Part shown: one piece after another, positions 18,107 to 27,260 of the stretch | Layout of the letters: the number at the start of each line of letters is the position of its first letter | How positions within the stretch are numbered: position 1 is the first letter of the stretch | Origin: Orrella marina | GTDB lineage: Bacteria > Pseudomonadota > Gammaproteobacteria > Burkholderiales > Burkholderiaceae_B | Length of the DNA: 64,000 nt | Assembly: GCF_003058465.1 (NCBI RefSeq) | Contig: NZ_CP028901.1 | Location: 2,790,001 to 2,854,000, forward strand | Direction of reading: 5' to 3' | Position numbers and translations under genes: made by a program | The notes under the pieces: model-generated | Seen by the model: only the letters and a program-made list of their open reading frames with translations | Told to the model about the DNA's origin: nothing | The model's database searches: none

Positions 18107-18787
18107 GTGGACGCGCCACCTGACTGTACGCCCTATTCACAACCCACCCCGGACACCAGTTGCATCACGCGGACCTCACGCAAACCTAACGGCGTCGAGA
18201 AGATTCTCCATATGCTCAGCGTCGGGATAGTCTTGCTGGACCGGCGCGGCAGGACTTGTTTTGCGAATCACAGCGCGGTCGAGATTGCACGCAACCTGCG
18301 AGGCCTCACGCCTGGCGAAACCCTCAAGGCACTCGATGGCACACACCAGTTGAGCTTGCGAGACATGCTTGGCAAGGTAGTCTATTGCGCATTAAAGCGT
18401 CAAGACCGAGTGCTTTGCTACGCGCTAAAGCGTCGCAATTCCCGGGGCTCACGCGGTGAACTGACCATGGTGGCCTGTGCGCTCGATGGAGACGAAGCAG
18501 TCGCCGAGACCGATGCTGTCGCAGCACTTTTCATAACCGACCCACAGCGTGTCTCAAAACACAGTAGTCGCCTGATTGCATCGCAGTTTGGTCTGACACC
18601 GGCCGAGACGCGAATTGCCAACGGGCTGATCCACGGCAAGTCTCCCGAGGATATCGCGCGCAGCCTGAACGTATCCCAGACCACCGTCGCGTTTCACTTG
18701 CGCAATCTTTACCAGAAAACAGGCACACACCGGCAGGCCGGATTCGTCTCGCGTGTGCTGACTGCCACACCTGGCATTGTCTACTAA
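18107..18787 (+). CDS. LuxR-type HTH transcriptional regulator with PAS-like N-terminus
   Basis: 226 residues. The C-terminal LuxR/GerE helix-turn-helix (LTPAETRIANGLIHGKSPEDIARSLNVSQTTVAFHLRNLYQKTGTHRQAGFV) is clear. The N-terminal half (MLSVGIVLLDRRGRTCFANHSAVEIAR) looks like a PAS-type sensor segment. There is no receiver domain, so it is not a classical response regulator. The GTG start at 18107 has AAGGAGG eight bases upstream. It is divergent from the membrane/VWA pair across a 230-base gap that contains a nine-base-pair hairpin at 17957-17976. It may control that pair, but nothing proves it. Confidence 0.85.
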   Translation: MDAPPDCTPYSQPTPDTSCITRTSRKPNGVEKILHMLSVGIVLLDRRGRTCFANHSAVEIARNLRGLTPGETLKALDGTHQLSLRDMLGKVVYCALKRQDRVLCYALKRRNSRGSRGELTMVACALDGDEAVAETDAVAALFITDPQRVSKHSSRLIASQFGLTPAETRIANGLIHGKSPEDIARSLNVSQTTVAFHLRNLYQKTGTHRQAGFVSRVLTATPGIVY

Positions 18788-18822
18788 GCAAGGAATGAGA
18801 GCGTCATCCGCTACGAATCCAC

Positions 18823-20832
18823 TCAAGAGTCCTGTCGTGCTCGCAACTCGTCAAAAGACACAAGCTCGCCTGCGACCGCGCTAGCCATGACCGTCGGTGC
18901 GCTGGCCAGCCAGACCTGACCAGGTCCGGAGCGCCCGGGAAAGTTCCGGTTGATGGTGCTCACCGTGACTTGAGCGGCGTCGGTCGAAGAACCGGGCCCA
19001 CAGTTTGCACACGCCCCACAAGAGGGCTGAAGGATGCGCGCGCCCATCGCCCTGAAAGTTTGCTCATACCCCCGGGATACGCAATGATCCCTGACCGCTG
19101 TGGTGCCATACTGCAGCAACAGGCTTACATGTTCCGGAACGCGCATACCATGTTCCAGCGCCCAGGCGAGTACCTCGTGATAGTGATCGAAGTCCTCACG
19201 TTTGCCGGCCGTACAAGACCCGCCGTACGCAATATCCACACGCGGTCGCTCTCGAATGTGATCGATTCGAGAGCCGTTACCAGGGTCGCCTGGTGCAGCG
19301 ACCATGGGGGCAAGCGCCGTGCAATCCACTTCCAGATACGCGTCGTATACCGCGCCTGGATCGCTTTGCATCCAGGGCTCAACCGTGAACCGGACACCCC
19401 TGCGTTCAAGCAGAAAGTCGACCGTACGGTCATCAGGGGCGACCAGACCGGTGAGCCCTCCCAGTTCGGCGACCATGTTCGTGAGCGTCGCCCTTTCGTC
19501 CACCGACAGATGCCGCAGGCTCTCACCACAGAACTCGAACACCTTGCCTACACCCAGACCTTCACGTATCTGCGGCAACGCAAGCAAATGCAGTGCCACA
19601 TCTTTGGCAGTCACCCCGGGTGCCAGTCTGCCCGACAGTTCAACCCGGATACTGCCAGGCATTGTCAGTCGAACCACGCCCGTCACAAACGCATTGGCCA
19701 TGTCAGTCGTACCCACCCCGAATGCAACACAGCCCAGTGCACCGCTATGCGGCGTATGCGAATCCGTTCCCACCACCACCTGCCCCGGTAAAGCGTAGTG
19801 TTCAGCCATCATGGCGTGCGAAATGCCAGCCACATTCTGACCTGTGTCACTGGCAGCTTGCGCCTCGGTCAGTGTCCGGTGCTCGCGCAACCCATGCGTA
19901 GCAACGAACGCGCGCTGTGCCTCGCACATGCGAACAACATTCGGCACGATGCCTGCTCTCAGGTGGTTGGGACTTTCCTCGACATAAGATGTGTGATCTT
20001 CGAAGACAACAATCTGTTGCGCGTCCACCAACCGGACCTTCTCGTCCAGGTGTGTTTTGAGAAGGCTTGCCGCCATCCCTGTGTAGTACTCGTGAATGAA
20101 TCGCCAGTGCGCACGCACAAACAAGCCTTGCCCCACCGGCGTGCCATCCGGCAGACTGGACATCCCTGGGCCAGCCAGACCAGCCGGGTGCAGGCGCTGG
20201 CGAGCGACAATCTTCTGGAACAAGGTCTGACCAACGCCTTCGCTGCGTGGTGACGACTCTGGCATGTCCAAAACATCCGGCGCCAGATAACGCTGACCGA
20301 ATGGCAACAGACCACCAGCCAGAATGATCGTCGCAGACAGCGCATCCCGATCCGCAACGAGTTCTTCGACCGTCACGGCCTCACCGCGTTGTATGCGCTG
20401 CACCAGCCCCATGTCCGTGCTGGTGTAAAGCCCTATGTTGTCTGCATTCTGGCGGTAGATTCTCTCGAAACTCTCGGCAATGACCAGGCGAACGCCCGCT
20501 GCTCGCTCAGCCATAGGACTATGCTCTCGCGAGGAGCCTTTGCCATATCGACGCCCCGCCACGACCACCTTGAAGCCGCCATGACGAATCGCATCAACCT
20601 CGATGGGTCGCTCACCTTCAAGCGTGAGTCCTGTGTACGGAAACCGTCCGAGCGTCTCGTCAAAATGGGTAAGAACCGGCACCGGCGTGATCTCGTCAGT
20701 GGAGATATCATCACGCAGCTTTCCCACATCAGACAATGAGAGCCTCTGCCCATTGATCTGGGAAGCGACCTGCTGTGCCAGGCATGTCAGGAAAAGGATA
20801 GGAACTGGCGTGTCGAACAGGATATTGGGCAT
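18823..20832 (-). CDS. Fused aconitase-family hydro-lyase (LeuD-like domain followed by LeuC-like domain)
   Basis: 669 residues. The N-terminal ~200 residues are a swivel domain (RDDISTDEITPVPVL, AGRRYGKGSSREHSPMAERAAGVRLVIAESFERIYRQNADN) like LeuD or aconitase domain 4. The rest is a LeuC-like catalytic part with VVGTDSHTPHSGALGCVAFGVGTTDMA. The three iron-sulfur Cys sit in GGSCTAGK and PSCGACANCGPG. Swivel-first order is that of AcnB, but the HEAT-like domain is missing. Such fused proteins occur in betaproteobacteria as isopropylmalate- or homoaconitate-type dehydratases; the true substrate is unclear. The start lacks a strong ribosome site. No leuB or leuA is adjacent. Confidence 0.85.
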   Translation of the reverse strand: MPNILFDTPVPILFLTCLAQQVASQINGQRLSLSDVGKLRDDISTDEITPVPVLTHFDETLGRFPYTGLTLEGERPIEVDAIRHGGFKVVVAGRRYGKGSSREHSPMAERAAGVRLVIAESFERIYRQNADNIGLYTSTDMGLVQRIQRGEAVTVEELVADRDALSATIILAGGLLPFGQRYLAPDVLDMPESSPRSEGVGQTLFQKIVARQRLHPAGLAGPGMSSLPDGTPVGQGLFVRAHWRFIHEYYTGMAASLLKTHLDEKVRLVDAQQIVVFEDHTSYVEESPNHLRAGIVPNVVRMCEAQRAFVATHGLREHRTLTEAQAASDTGQNVAGISHAMMAEHYALPGQVVVGTDSHTPHSGALGCVAFGVGTTDMANAFVTGVVRLTMPGSIRVELSGRLAPGVTAKDVALHLLALPQIREGLGVGKVFEFCGESLRHLSVDERATLTNMVAELGGLTGLVAPDDRTVDFLLERRGVRFTVEPWMQSDPGAVYDAYLEVDCTALAPMVAAPGDPGNGSRIDHIRERPRVDIAYGGSCTAGKREDFDHYHEVLAWALEHGMRVPEHVSLLLQYGTTAVRDHCVSRGYEQTFRAMGARILQPSCGACANCGPGSSTDAAQVTVSTINRNFPGRSGPGQVWLASAPTVMASAVAGELVSFDELRARQDS

Positions 20833-20896
20833 AAATGTTCAGCGTTCTGGACGATCAGAATAGACCGCATCATAGTCGCATCGTCGTTAACATGCC

Positions 20897-21751
20897 TTAG
20901 CCGGCCGAACGAAATCTAGTCGCGGGATCCTGCTCGTAATACTGACTCAGGCAGAAATACCATTGCGTAAAATCCGACTCTAGTCGCAACGGATCCACGA
21001 AGAACACTTCCGAGCTAACCGCAAAGAACTCTGCCTCGTCGGTCGCAGCGTAGGGATCCATGGGCAGCGTGTCATACCAGGGTTGAACAAGCCCGGACAT
21101 GGAATCAATCCCCGACGGGACGGACTGTTCAAGCTGGTCAATCTGATCGCGAAACATTTCGAGCGCATTGCGCAGTGCTAATCGCCACTCACGCAAGGAC
21201 ACACGACCGGCACTCTGTTTACCTGGTTTGACGGGGATACCATCGGCCTGGCCGTTGTAAAGGTCAAGCTTGTGTGCGAACTCATGAATGACCACATTCG
21301 CCAGGTGCTGTGCATCGTGCTCGACATCATCCCAGGACAGGATGACAGGCCCTCCATCCCATGCCTCACCGCTGGCGGGCGCAATGTACTCGTGTATGAC
21401 CCCTGCTTCATCCATTTCTGTGCGCGGAACCAGAAATGCTCCCGGATAGACGATGATCTGCGTCCATCCTTCGTATACCGTTGTATCAAGATTCAGAATG
21501 GGCACACTCGCCTGCACGGCAATCGACAGCATAATCTCATCCGTCAGCTCGAGCTCATGGGCGGCGCTGAAGCGTTTACTTGCCAGAAACCAGGCCGTTT
21601 TGTGGCGCAAACGATCGAGTTCATCAGGGCCCAGCCCAGCTAGAAAAGGTAGCAATCTGAACGTCTGGTCCCACTGCTGCTGCGTCACTCGAGACAGAAC
21701 ATCCGCCACCTCATAATCACGGGCACCAAGCCCGGCCAGCCATCGAAACAT
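20897..21751 (-). CDS. mtfA: MtfA-type zinc-dependent peptidase
   Basis: About 284 residues. The zinc-peptidase motif HEFAHKLDLYNGQADGIP (HExxH) and the C-terminal YAATDEAEFFAVSSEVFFVDP with the third ligand Glu match MtfA (YeeI). In Escherichia coli MtfA binds the glucose repressor Mlc and has aminopeptidase activity; here the partner is unknown. I prefer the ATG at 21751, preceded by GGGGAAG. A TTG 11 codons earlier (21784) is an alternative. It stands alone, 64 bases upstream of the fused hydro-lyase gene. Confidence 0.9.
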   Translation of the reverse strand: MFRWLAGLGARDYEVADVLSRVTQQQWDQTFRLLPFLAGLGPDELDRLRHKTAWFLASKRFSAAHELELTDEIMLSIAVQASVPILNLDTTVYEGWTQIIVYPGAFLVPRTEMDEAGVIHEYIAPASGEAWDGGPVILSWDDVEHDAQHLANVVIHEFAHKLDLYNGQADGIPVKPGKQSAGRVSLREWRLALRNALEMFRDQIDQLEQSVPSGIDSMSGLVQPWYDTLPMDPYAATDEAEFFAVSSEVFFVDPLRLESDFTQWYFCLSQYYEQDPATRFRSAG

Positions 21752-21908
21752 ACCGCTTCCCCAAGTCCACTCATGCCAGCACAACCTGAGCCAAGGCCTG
21801 CATCACCAAAGACATGCTCAGCCTTGCATCAAATTGCGTTTGCCGTTATCCAGTCCAGCTCCATCATAGCTTTGCGCAAGTTTTCCTTTCACGCAACGCA
21901 TGTGCGAG

Positions 21909-21984
21909 ATTTCCACAACTTGCACACACTTTGCTCACAGGATATACACACAAGAAGAGCGGTTCATCCACAGGGTTATCCACA
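21909..21984 (+). promoter_or_regulatory. Phased array of DnaA-box-like 9-mers
   Basis: The 464-base gap between mtfA and the formylglutamate hydrolase gene holds six same-direction 9-mers ending in CACA. They are ATTTCCACA (21909), TTGCACACA (21920), TTGCTCACA (21931), ATATACACA (21942), TCATCCACA (21964) and TTATCCACA (21976). The last is a perfect DnaA box (TTATNCACA), the fourth and fifth differ at one position, and the other three at two. Starts are 11, 11, 11, 22 and 12 bases apart, so they face one side of the helix with 2-3 base gaps, as in the DnaA oligomerisation arrays of replication origins. Nothing else is recognised in the gap. Confidence 0.5.
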
Positions 21985-22215
21985 TACTGGCTGGCCCGAT
22001 TCGAAAACGCCCTGGCAGCACAGGAGTGACATCCTCAAGGAATCCCTTACACAGAGTACCTGTTGCCCGGTATCATCGACAGTTCAAGGTGAGAAACACA
22101 AGGTCAGACCAGAGCGCGTTGAGCCTGAAGGCCCAACGATCACGCCCAACGATCTCGCACATCGATTGCAATTTCTCGCCAGGCACCTGTCGTTAACACA
22201 AGGATTTCTTGTTTC

Positions 22216-23094
22216 ATGAGCAACTCCACACTCAATCACCTGCCCCCATTCATCCGTCACGATCCGACGGTAGAGCCTATTGCACTGGTCTGTGACTCTC
22301 CTCACAGTGGTATCACCTACCCCGTTGACTTTCGTTGCGCCGTACCAATGGAACAATTACGGCAGGGTGAGGACAATCATGTCCATGAACTATGGCATGC
22401 CGCACCATCCGTTGGTGCAACCTTGGTTGAAGCCACGTTTCCTCGTGTCTACATTGACCCGAACCGCAGCCTGAAAGATCTGGACCCTGATTTGCTAGAC
22501 GGACAATGGCCAGACCCGCTGTCACCCGGAGAAAAAACCCGTCTCGGCAAAGGACTGGTGTGGACCACGCTTGACCAGAACGTCCGCATTTATGACCAGA
22601 AACTGCCCGTGGCCGAAGTCCGCAAGCGCATCGACCAGTTCTACACACCGTACCACCAGGCACTGGCTGAGGCGATCGACCAGCGTTACAAGCAGTTCGG
22701 CGCGCTCTGGCACTTGAATCTGCATTCGATGCCCGCGAACGCCTACGAACGCATGGATATCCAGACAGACAAGAAACTTGCAGACTTTGTGCTCGGAGAC
22801 CGGGATGGCACAACCTGCTCACCGGATTTCATCGGCCTGGTCGAATCGTTTCTGATCGGCAAGGGCTACACGGTTGCTCGCAACGATCCTTACAAAGGAG
22901 TGGAGCTGATTGCGCAGATCGGTCAGCCACCTAAGAACCGTCACAGTCTGCAGGTGGAGATCATTCGTCCGATCTACATGAACGAGCAGACACGCGAGAA
23001 GAACGACGGCTTTGTGACATTACAGGCTGATCTGACTGAATTGCTTGGCGTTCTGCGTGACTACATCACCGATCAGCAACCCAGACAGGATTGA
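22216..23094 (+). CDS. N-formylglutamate amidohydrolase family protein
   Basis: 292 residues. The segments LVCDSPHSGITYP near residue 24, FPRVYIDPNRSLKDLDPDLL, LWHLNLHSMP and CSPDFIGLVESFLIGKGYTVARNDPYKGVELI match the family that hydrolyses N-formyl-L-glutamate to glutamate and formate (HutG type). No other histidine-utilisation gene is adjacent, so a role in another N-formyl or related amide is possible. It follows the DnaA-like array region. Its stop codon abuts the stop of the convergent pirin gene. Confidence 0.9.
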   Translation: MSNSTLNHLPPFIRHDPTVEPIALVCDSPHSGITYPVDFRCAVPMEQLRQGEDNHVHELWHAAPSVGATLVEATFPRVYIDPNRSLKDLDPDLLDGQWPDPLSPGEKTRLGKGLVWTTLDQNVRIYDQKLPVAEVRKRIDQFYTPYHQALAEAIDQRYKQFGALWHLNLHSMPANAYERMDIQTDKKLADFVLGDRDGTTCSPDFIGLVESFLIGKGYTVARNDPYKGVELIAQIGQPPKNRHSLQVEIIRPIYMNEQTREKNDGFVTLQADLTELLGVLRDYITDQQPRQD

Positions 23095-24012
23095 TCATCG
23101 CGACTCCATCCAAGGCGGACGAGGCGCATCAAGACGACGTGATGCGCCCGGCACCTCTCCAAATCGCGGGCCGTGATCCTGCCAGTCCTGAAACGCCAGG
23201 TTGATGTGCTCTCGACTGGGCGCTACAAAATTCCACCAGATATGAACTTCGCTGGTGAAAGGCGCGCCCCCGATCAGCAGACAACGGCTGCTGGCTTCAA
23301 GTGAAACCGTCACGTGATCACGTCCAGGAGCCAGATAGGCAAAGCGCTTGGACTGCACAGGCTGGTCATCTAACGCGACACTGCCCTCGCAGACCAGCAC
23401 GGCGTATTCAAAGTCGGGCCTCAGCTCGAACCGCTGACGGGTCGCTACGTTCGCCTGAAGGTCCACTCCCATCATGTCCGAGTAAACCTTTGCGGGCGAA
23501 CAACGGCCATCATGCTCACCTGCGAGCAATGTACAAGTCATAGCTCCCAGGCCCCAGACAGGAAGATCGGCGTGATGCTCGAATGCCGGATCAATCTCTT
23601 CCTGACCCGGTGGCAGGGCGATCCACAACTGCGCCGTGTGTAGCTGCCCGGCATCCCCGACAGAATCTTCCGTATGACTGATTCCCCTGCCTGCAGTCAT
23701 CAGGTTGACCTGGCCAGGCCGGATGACCTGCTCATAACCGAGACTGTCACAATGCAGAATCTCGCCTTTCATCATCCATGTGAAGGTCTGCAGACAGGTA
23801 TGGGGATGCGCCCCGATATGCAGACCCTTGCCTGCAGCCAGATCCGCAGGCCCGAGATGATCCAGAAAACACCACGGCCCCACCAGTCGCTGCTGCTTTG
23901 AGGGTAGTGCACGGGCGACCTCGAACCCTTCCCCCAGTTCGGCAAGTCTGAGATCGATTTGACTGACACGGGACTCTCCCGATACGTCAGTGGGTTTTGA
24001 ATCATGCTCCAT
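23095..24012 (-). CDS. Pirin family protein
   Basis: 305 residues of the bicupin pirin family. HIGAHPHTCLQTFTWMMKGEILHCDS and LMTAGRGISHTED carry the conserved metal-binding His/His/His/Glu set. The second cupin follows (RQRFELRPDFEYAVLVCEGSV), then the usual EHINLAFQDWQDHGPRFGEVPG. Some bacterial pirins are quercetinases; most have no known function. AAGGAG precedes the start. The gene converges with the formylglutamate hydrolase gene; the two stop codons read TGA and TCA back to back (TGATCA). Confidence 0.92.
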   Translation of the reverse strand: MEHDSKPTDVSGESRVSQIDLRLAELGEGFEVARALPSKQQRLVGPWCFLDHLGPADLAAGKGLHIGAHPHTCLQTFTWMMKGEILHCDSLGYEQVIRPGQVNLMTAGRGISHTEDSVGDAGQLHTAQLWIALPPGQEEIDPAFEHHADLPVWGLGAMTCTLLAGEHDGRCSPAKVYSDMMGVDLQANVATRQRFELRPDFEYAVLVCEGSVALDDQPVQSKRFAYLAPGRDHVTVSLEASSRCLLIGGAPFTSEVHIWWNFVAPSREHINLAFQDWQDHGPRFGEVPGASRRLDAPRPPWMESR

Positions 24013-24381
24013 ATGCTCACTCCTTGTGTGACGAATGCCCAGAACAGGGCGATGAAGAGCCTGACAATCGATGAATCGGCTGAACCGGAAAAGCTGCGAA
24101 TATTGACGGCAGCGCTGACTGACGGTTTGCCGGACACGAGTGACCCCAAGAAAACATACCTGACATCACGTATCTGCGCCTCCTCCTGATCACACATGTT
24201 ACGGGGACGGCCCGGACATGACCAGTGTCTCCTGCAATCAAGTTGACCGGTGCCGCATCTCGCCACGCGTGTCATTCGCTACATGTTGTCACGGAAATGG
24301 CGAACCAAAGGATTGAAGAAATCACATTTGTCCCTTAGCATGAGACATATAACAAGACAAAGATTTCTTCAGGAGACATGC
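24013..24381. other. Divergent intergenic region upstream of the molybdenum hydroxylase operon
   Basis: About 370 bases between pirin and the iron-sulfur subunit gene. I see no convincing coding sequence; the short frames here lack codon bias and ribosome sites. The part from about 24290 is AT-richer. TATAAC at 24348-24353 could serve as a -10 for the operon, but no well-spaced -35 is visible. No operator palindrome stands out. Confidence 0.4.
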
Positions 24382-24849
24382 ATGAAAACTGAGTTGACTG
24401 TCAACGGGTCAGCCGTTGAAATCGACGCGCCCCCGAACACCTTGCTCGTGCAGGCGCTTAGAGAACATCTCCAGCTAACAGGAACCCACGTCGGCTGTGA
24501 CACGGCCCAGTGCGGTGCCTGTACCGTGATCGTGAATGGTGACGCACTCAAATCCTGTAATGTGCTGCTCGCACAGGTCGCTGGCAAGGCGATCACCACC
24601 ATTGAGGGCCTTGCAGCAGAAGACGGCACCATGCATCCCATGCAGCAGGCATTCAAAGAGTGCCATGGTCTGCAATGCGGATTTTGTACCACTGGAATGG
24701 TCATGAGCGCGGTCGATCTGGCCAACAAACATCCCGACGCGAGTGAGCGCGAGATTCGCGAACTTCTAGAAGGCAACCTGTGCCGCTGCACTGGTTACCA
24801 GAACATTGTGCGGGCCGTGCAGCAAGGCTCAGCCCAGATGAAAGCCTGA
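24382..24849 (+). CDS. CoxS-like 2Fe-2S subunit of a molybdenum hydroxylase
   Basis: 155 residues. The N-terminal plant-type ferredoxin motif is GCDTAQCGACTVIVNG with a further Cys in SCNVLL, and the C-terminal helical 2Fe-2S motif is CGFCTTGM plus CRCTGYQNI. Both clusters are complete, so it can pass electrons from the molybdenum centre to the FAD subunit. The ATG at 24382 follows AGGAGAC. First gene of an S-L-M-D-E-G cluster. Annotated CO dehydrogenases look alike at this subunit, so it does not decide the substrate. Confidence 0.94.
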   Translation: MKTELTVNGSAVEIDAPPNTLLVQALREHLQLTGTHVGCDTAQCGACTVIVNGDALKSCNVLLAQVAGKAITTIEGLAAEDGTMHPMQQAFKECHGLQCGFCTTGMVMSAVDLANKHPDASEREIRELLEGNLCRCTGYQNIVRAVQQGSAQMKA

Positions 24850-24864
24850 AAGGAGCAATGAATC

Positions 24865-27246
24865 ATGGGTTCAAACGATTTTGCGAGTCTTCCCTACATC
24901 GGTGACTCGGTTCTCAGAAAAGAAGACGAACGTTTCCTCACCGGCGCCGGTCAATATACTGACGATATCGACCTGAGCAACCTGGCGCAGGCGGTGTTTC
25001 TGCGCTCGCCTCATGCACATGCGAATATCCGCTCCATCGACACGACTGCCGCCAAGGCAGCACCAGGGGTGCTGGCCGTTTTTACTGGCGAAGACGTTGC
25101 TGCCGACAAGATTGGTGGTCTGCCCTGTGGCTGGCTGATCACCAGCACCAATGGCGAACCGATGAAGGAGCCGGCTCACCCGATCCTGGCAGTCGGCAAG
25201 GCGCGCCACGTCGGAGACCAGGTGGCGATGGTGATCGCAAAAACCGCCGAACAGGCCAAGAACGCAGCCGAGTTGATCGAGGTCGACTATGAGCCTCTTG
25301 CCGCGGTTGCCGACGTGCGCGACGCTCAAAAGGAGGGTGCACCTGCCGTGCACGATGAAGCCCCTGACAACCACTGCTTCAAGTGGGTCATCGGCGACAA
25401 GGATGCAGTCGATGCTGCCTTTGAACAGGCCGCACATGTCACCCAGCTCGACCTGATCAACAACCGCCTGATTCCAAACGCCATGGAGCCTCGCGCAGCC
25501 ATCGGCTGCTACAGCCGTGCCAGCGACGAGTACACCCTGTATGTGGCGAACCAGAACCCGCACGTCGAGCGGCTCTTGCTGACCGCATTTGTCATGGGAC
25601 TGCCTGAACACAAGGTGCGGGTGATCGCACCAGATGTGGGTGGCGGATTCGGTTCAAAGATCTACCTGTATGCCGAAGACGTCTGCGTGACCTGGGCCGC
25701 CAAAAAGCTCAACCGTAACATCAAGTGGACAGCGGAACGGACCGAGTCCTTTGTGTCTGACGCCCATGGACGTGACCACGTCACGCATGCCGAGCTTGCC
25801 ATGGACAAGGACGGCAAATTCCTGGCGTTTCGTGTGCACACAGACGCCAACCTGGGTGCCTACCTGTCAACGTTCTCGAGCGCGGTACCAACCATTCTGT
25901 ACGCAACGCTTTTGGCTGGCCAGTACACCACCCCGCAAGTCTATGTTGAGGTGGACTCCTGGTTCACCAACACGGTCCCTGTTGACGCCTACCGGGGCGC
26001 AGGCCGCCCCGAAGCCACCTACCTGCTTGAGCGCATTGTCACCCGTGCCGGGTGGGAAATGGGGCTGAGTCAGGACGAGATCCGGCGGCGCAACTTCATC
26101 ACCGAGTTCCCCTACCAGACACCAGTCGCCCTGCAGTATGACACCGGCGACTACAACCAGTGTCTGGACAAAGCCATGGAACTCGGGGAAGTTGCCGGCT
26201 TCGAAGACCGACGCAAAGCCACTGAGGCTAAAGGATGGCTTCGTGGAATTGGTTACTCCAGCTACATTGAGGCCTGCGGTCTCGCACCGAGCAATATCGC
26301 CGGAGCTCTGGGCGCACGCGCGGGTCTGTTCGAATGCGGAGAGGTCCGGGTCCATCCCACAGGTAGCGTGACCGTTTTCACTGGCTCACACAGCCACGGT
26401 CAGGGACACGAGACAACGTTTGCCCAGGTCGTCGCCGCCAGACTCGGCATACCGGTCGAGAATGTTGACATCGTGCACGGCGACACTGGTCGGGTACCGT
26501 TTGGCATGGGCACCTACGGGTCACGCTCGATTTCGGTTGGGGGCGCCGCCATCATGCGGGCCATCGACAAGGTCGAAGCCAAAGCCAAGAAGATTGCGGC
26601 GCATCTTCTTGAGGCCAGTGATGCCGACATCGAGTTTGCCAATGGCGAATTCAGTGTCAAGGGAACGGACAAGAAAATTCCCTTCGCAGAGATCGCGCTC
26701 ACAGCCTATGTCCCGCACAACTATCCGCTCGAGACACTGGAACCTGGACTCAACGAAACTGCGTTCTATGACCCGACCAACTTCACCTTCCCGGCTGGAA
26801 CCTATATCTGCGAAGTGGAGGTCAGCCCACTGACTGGCGAAGTCAAGATCGACCGGTTCACTGCGGTGGATGACTTCGGAACGATCATCAACCCCATGAT
26901 CGTGGAAGGTCAGGTCCACGGCGGACTGGTACAGGGAATCGGTCAGGCGCTGCTGGAGAACTGTGTATATGACCGTGAAACAGCCCAGTTGCTGACCGGT
27001 TCGTTCATGGACTACGCCATGCCGCGGGCAGACGACTTTCCGGAATTCCGCATAGGGCATGTCTGCACCCCTTGCACAACCAATCCGCTAGGCACAAAAG
27101 GTTGCGGTGAAGCAGGTGCCATCGGATCGCCTCCGGCAGTCATCAATGCGGTGCTGGATGCGCTCGCTCCACTGGGCGTCAAAGACCTGGATATGCCCGC
27201 GTCACCCCACCGCGTGTGGGAAGTCATCCAGAATGCCCGAGCCTGA
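24865..27246 (+). CDS. Form II CoxL-like molybdopterin-binding large subunit
   Basis: 793 residues of the xanthine-dehydrogenase family. The N-terminal [21 protein letters not shown], the MoCo-binding [27 protein letters not shown] segments and the C-terminal catalytic Glu in GCGEAGAIG are present. The active-site loop reads AYRGAGR (residues 375-381), not the AYxCSFR of true aerobic CO dehydrogenase, so this is form II. The Cys that binds copper in the CO enzyme is absent. The substrate is therefore probably an aldehyde, an N-heterocycle or another compound. AAAGGAG precedes the start. Confidence 0.92.
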   Translation: MGSNDFASLPYIGDSVLRKEDERFLTGAGQYTDDIDLSNLAQAVFLRSPHAHANIRSIDTTAAKAAPGVLAVFTGEDVAADKIGGLPCGWLITSTNGEPMKEPAHPILAVGKARHVGDQVAMVIAKTAEQAKNAAELIEVDYEPLAAVADVRDAQKEGAPAVHDEAPDNHCFKWVIGDKDAVDAAFEQAAHVTQLDLINNRLIPNAMEPRAAIGCYSRASDEYTLYVANQNPHVERLLLTAFVMGLPEHKVRVIAPDVGGGFGSKIYLYAEDVCVTWAAKKLNRNIKWTAERTESFVSDAHGRDHVTHAELAMDKDGKFLAFRVHTDANLGAYLSTFSSAVPTILYATLLAGQYTTPQVYVEVDSWFTNTVPVDAYRGAGRPEATYLLERIVTRAGWEMGLSQDEIRRRNFITEFPYQTPVALQYDTGDYNQCLDKAMELGEVAGFEDRRKATEAKGWLRGIGYSSYIEACGLAPSNIAGALGARAGLFECGEVRVHPTGSVTVFTGSHSHGQGHETTFAQVVAARLGIPVENVDIVHGDTGRVPFGMGTYGSRSISVGGAAIMRAIDKVEAKAKKIAAHLLEASDADIEFANGEFSVKGTDKKIPFAEIALTAYVPHNYPLETLEPGLNETAFYDPTNFTFPAGTYICEVEVSPLTGEVKIDRFTAVDDFGTIINPMIVEGQVHGGLVQGIGQALLENCVYDRETAQLLTGSFMDYAMPRADDFPEFRIGHVCTPCTTNPLGTKGCGEAGAIGSPPAVINAVLDALAPLGVKDLDMPASPHRVWEVIQNARA

Positions 27247-27260
27247 TCAGGAGAGCCATC

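Noticed and set aside
24004..24189. Short plus-strand open frame of 61 codons between pirin and the CoxS-like gene
   Set aside because: It overlaps the pirin start, has no ribosome site, and its protein shows no domain, signal or family character.
24865..27246. True aerobic CO dehydrogenase
   Set aside because: The active-site loop lacks the copper-binding Cys (AYRGAGR instead of AYxCSFR) and the gene order is S-L-M.
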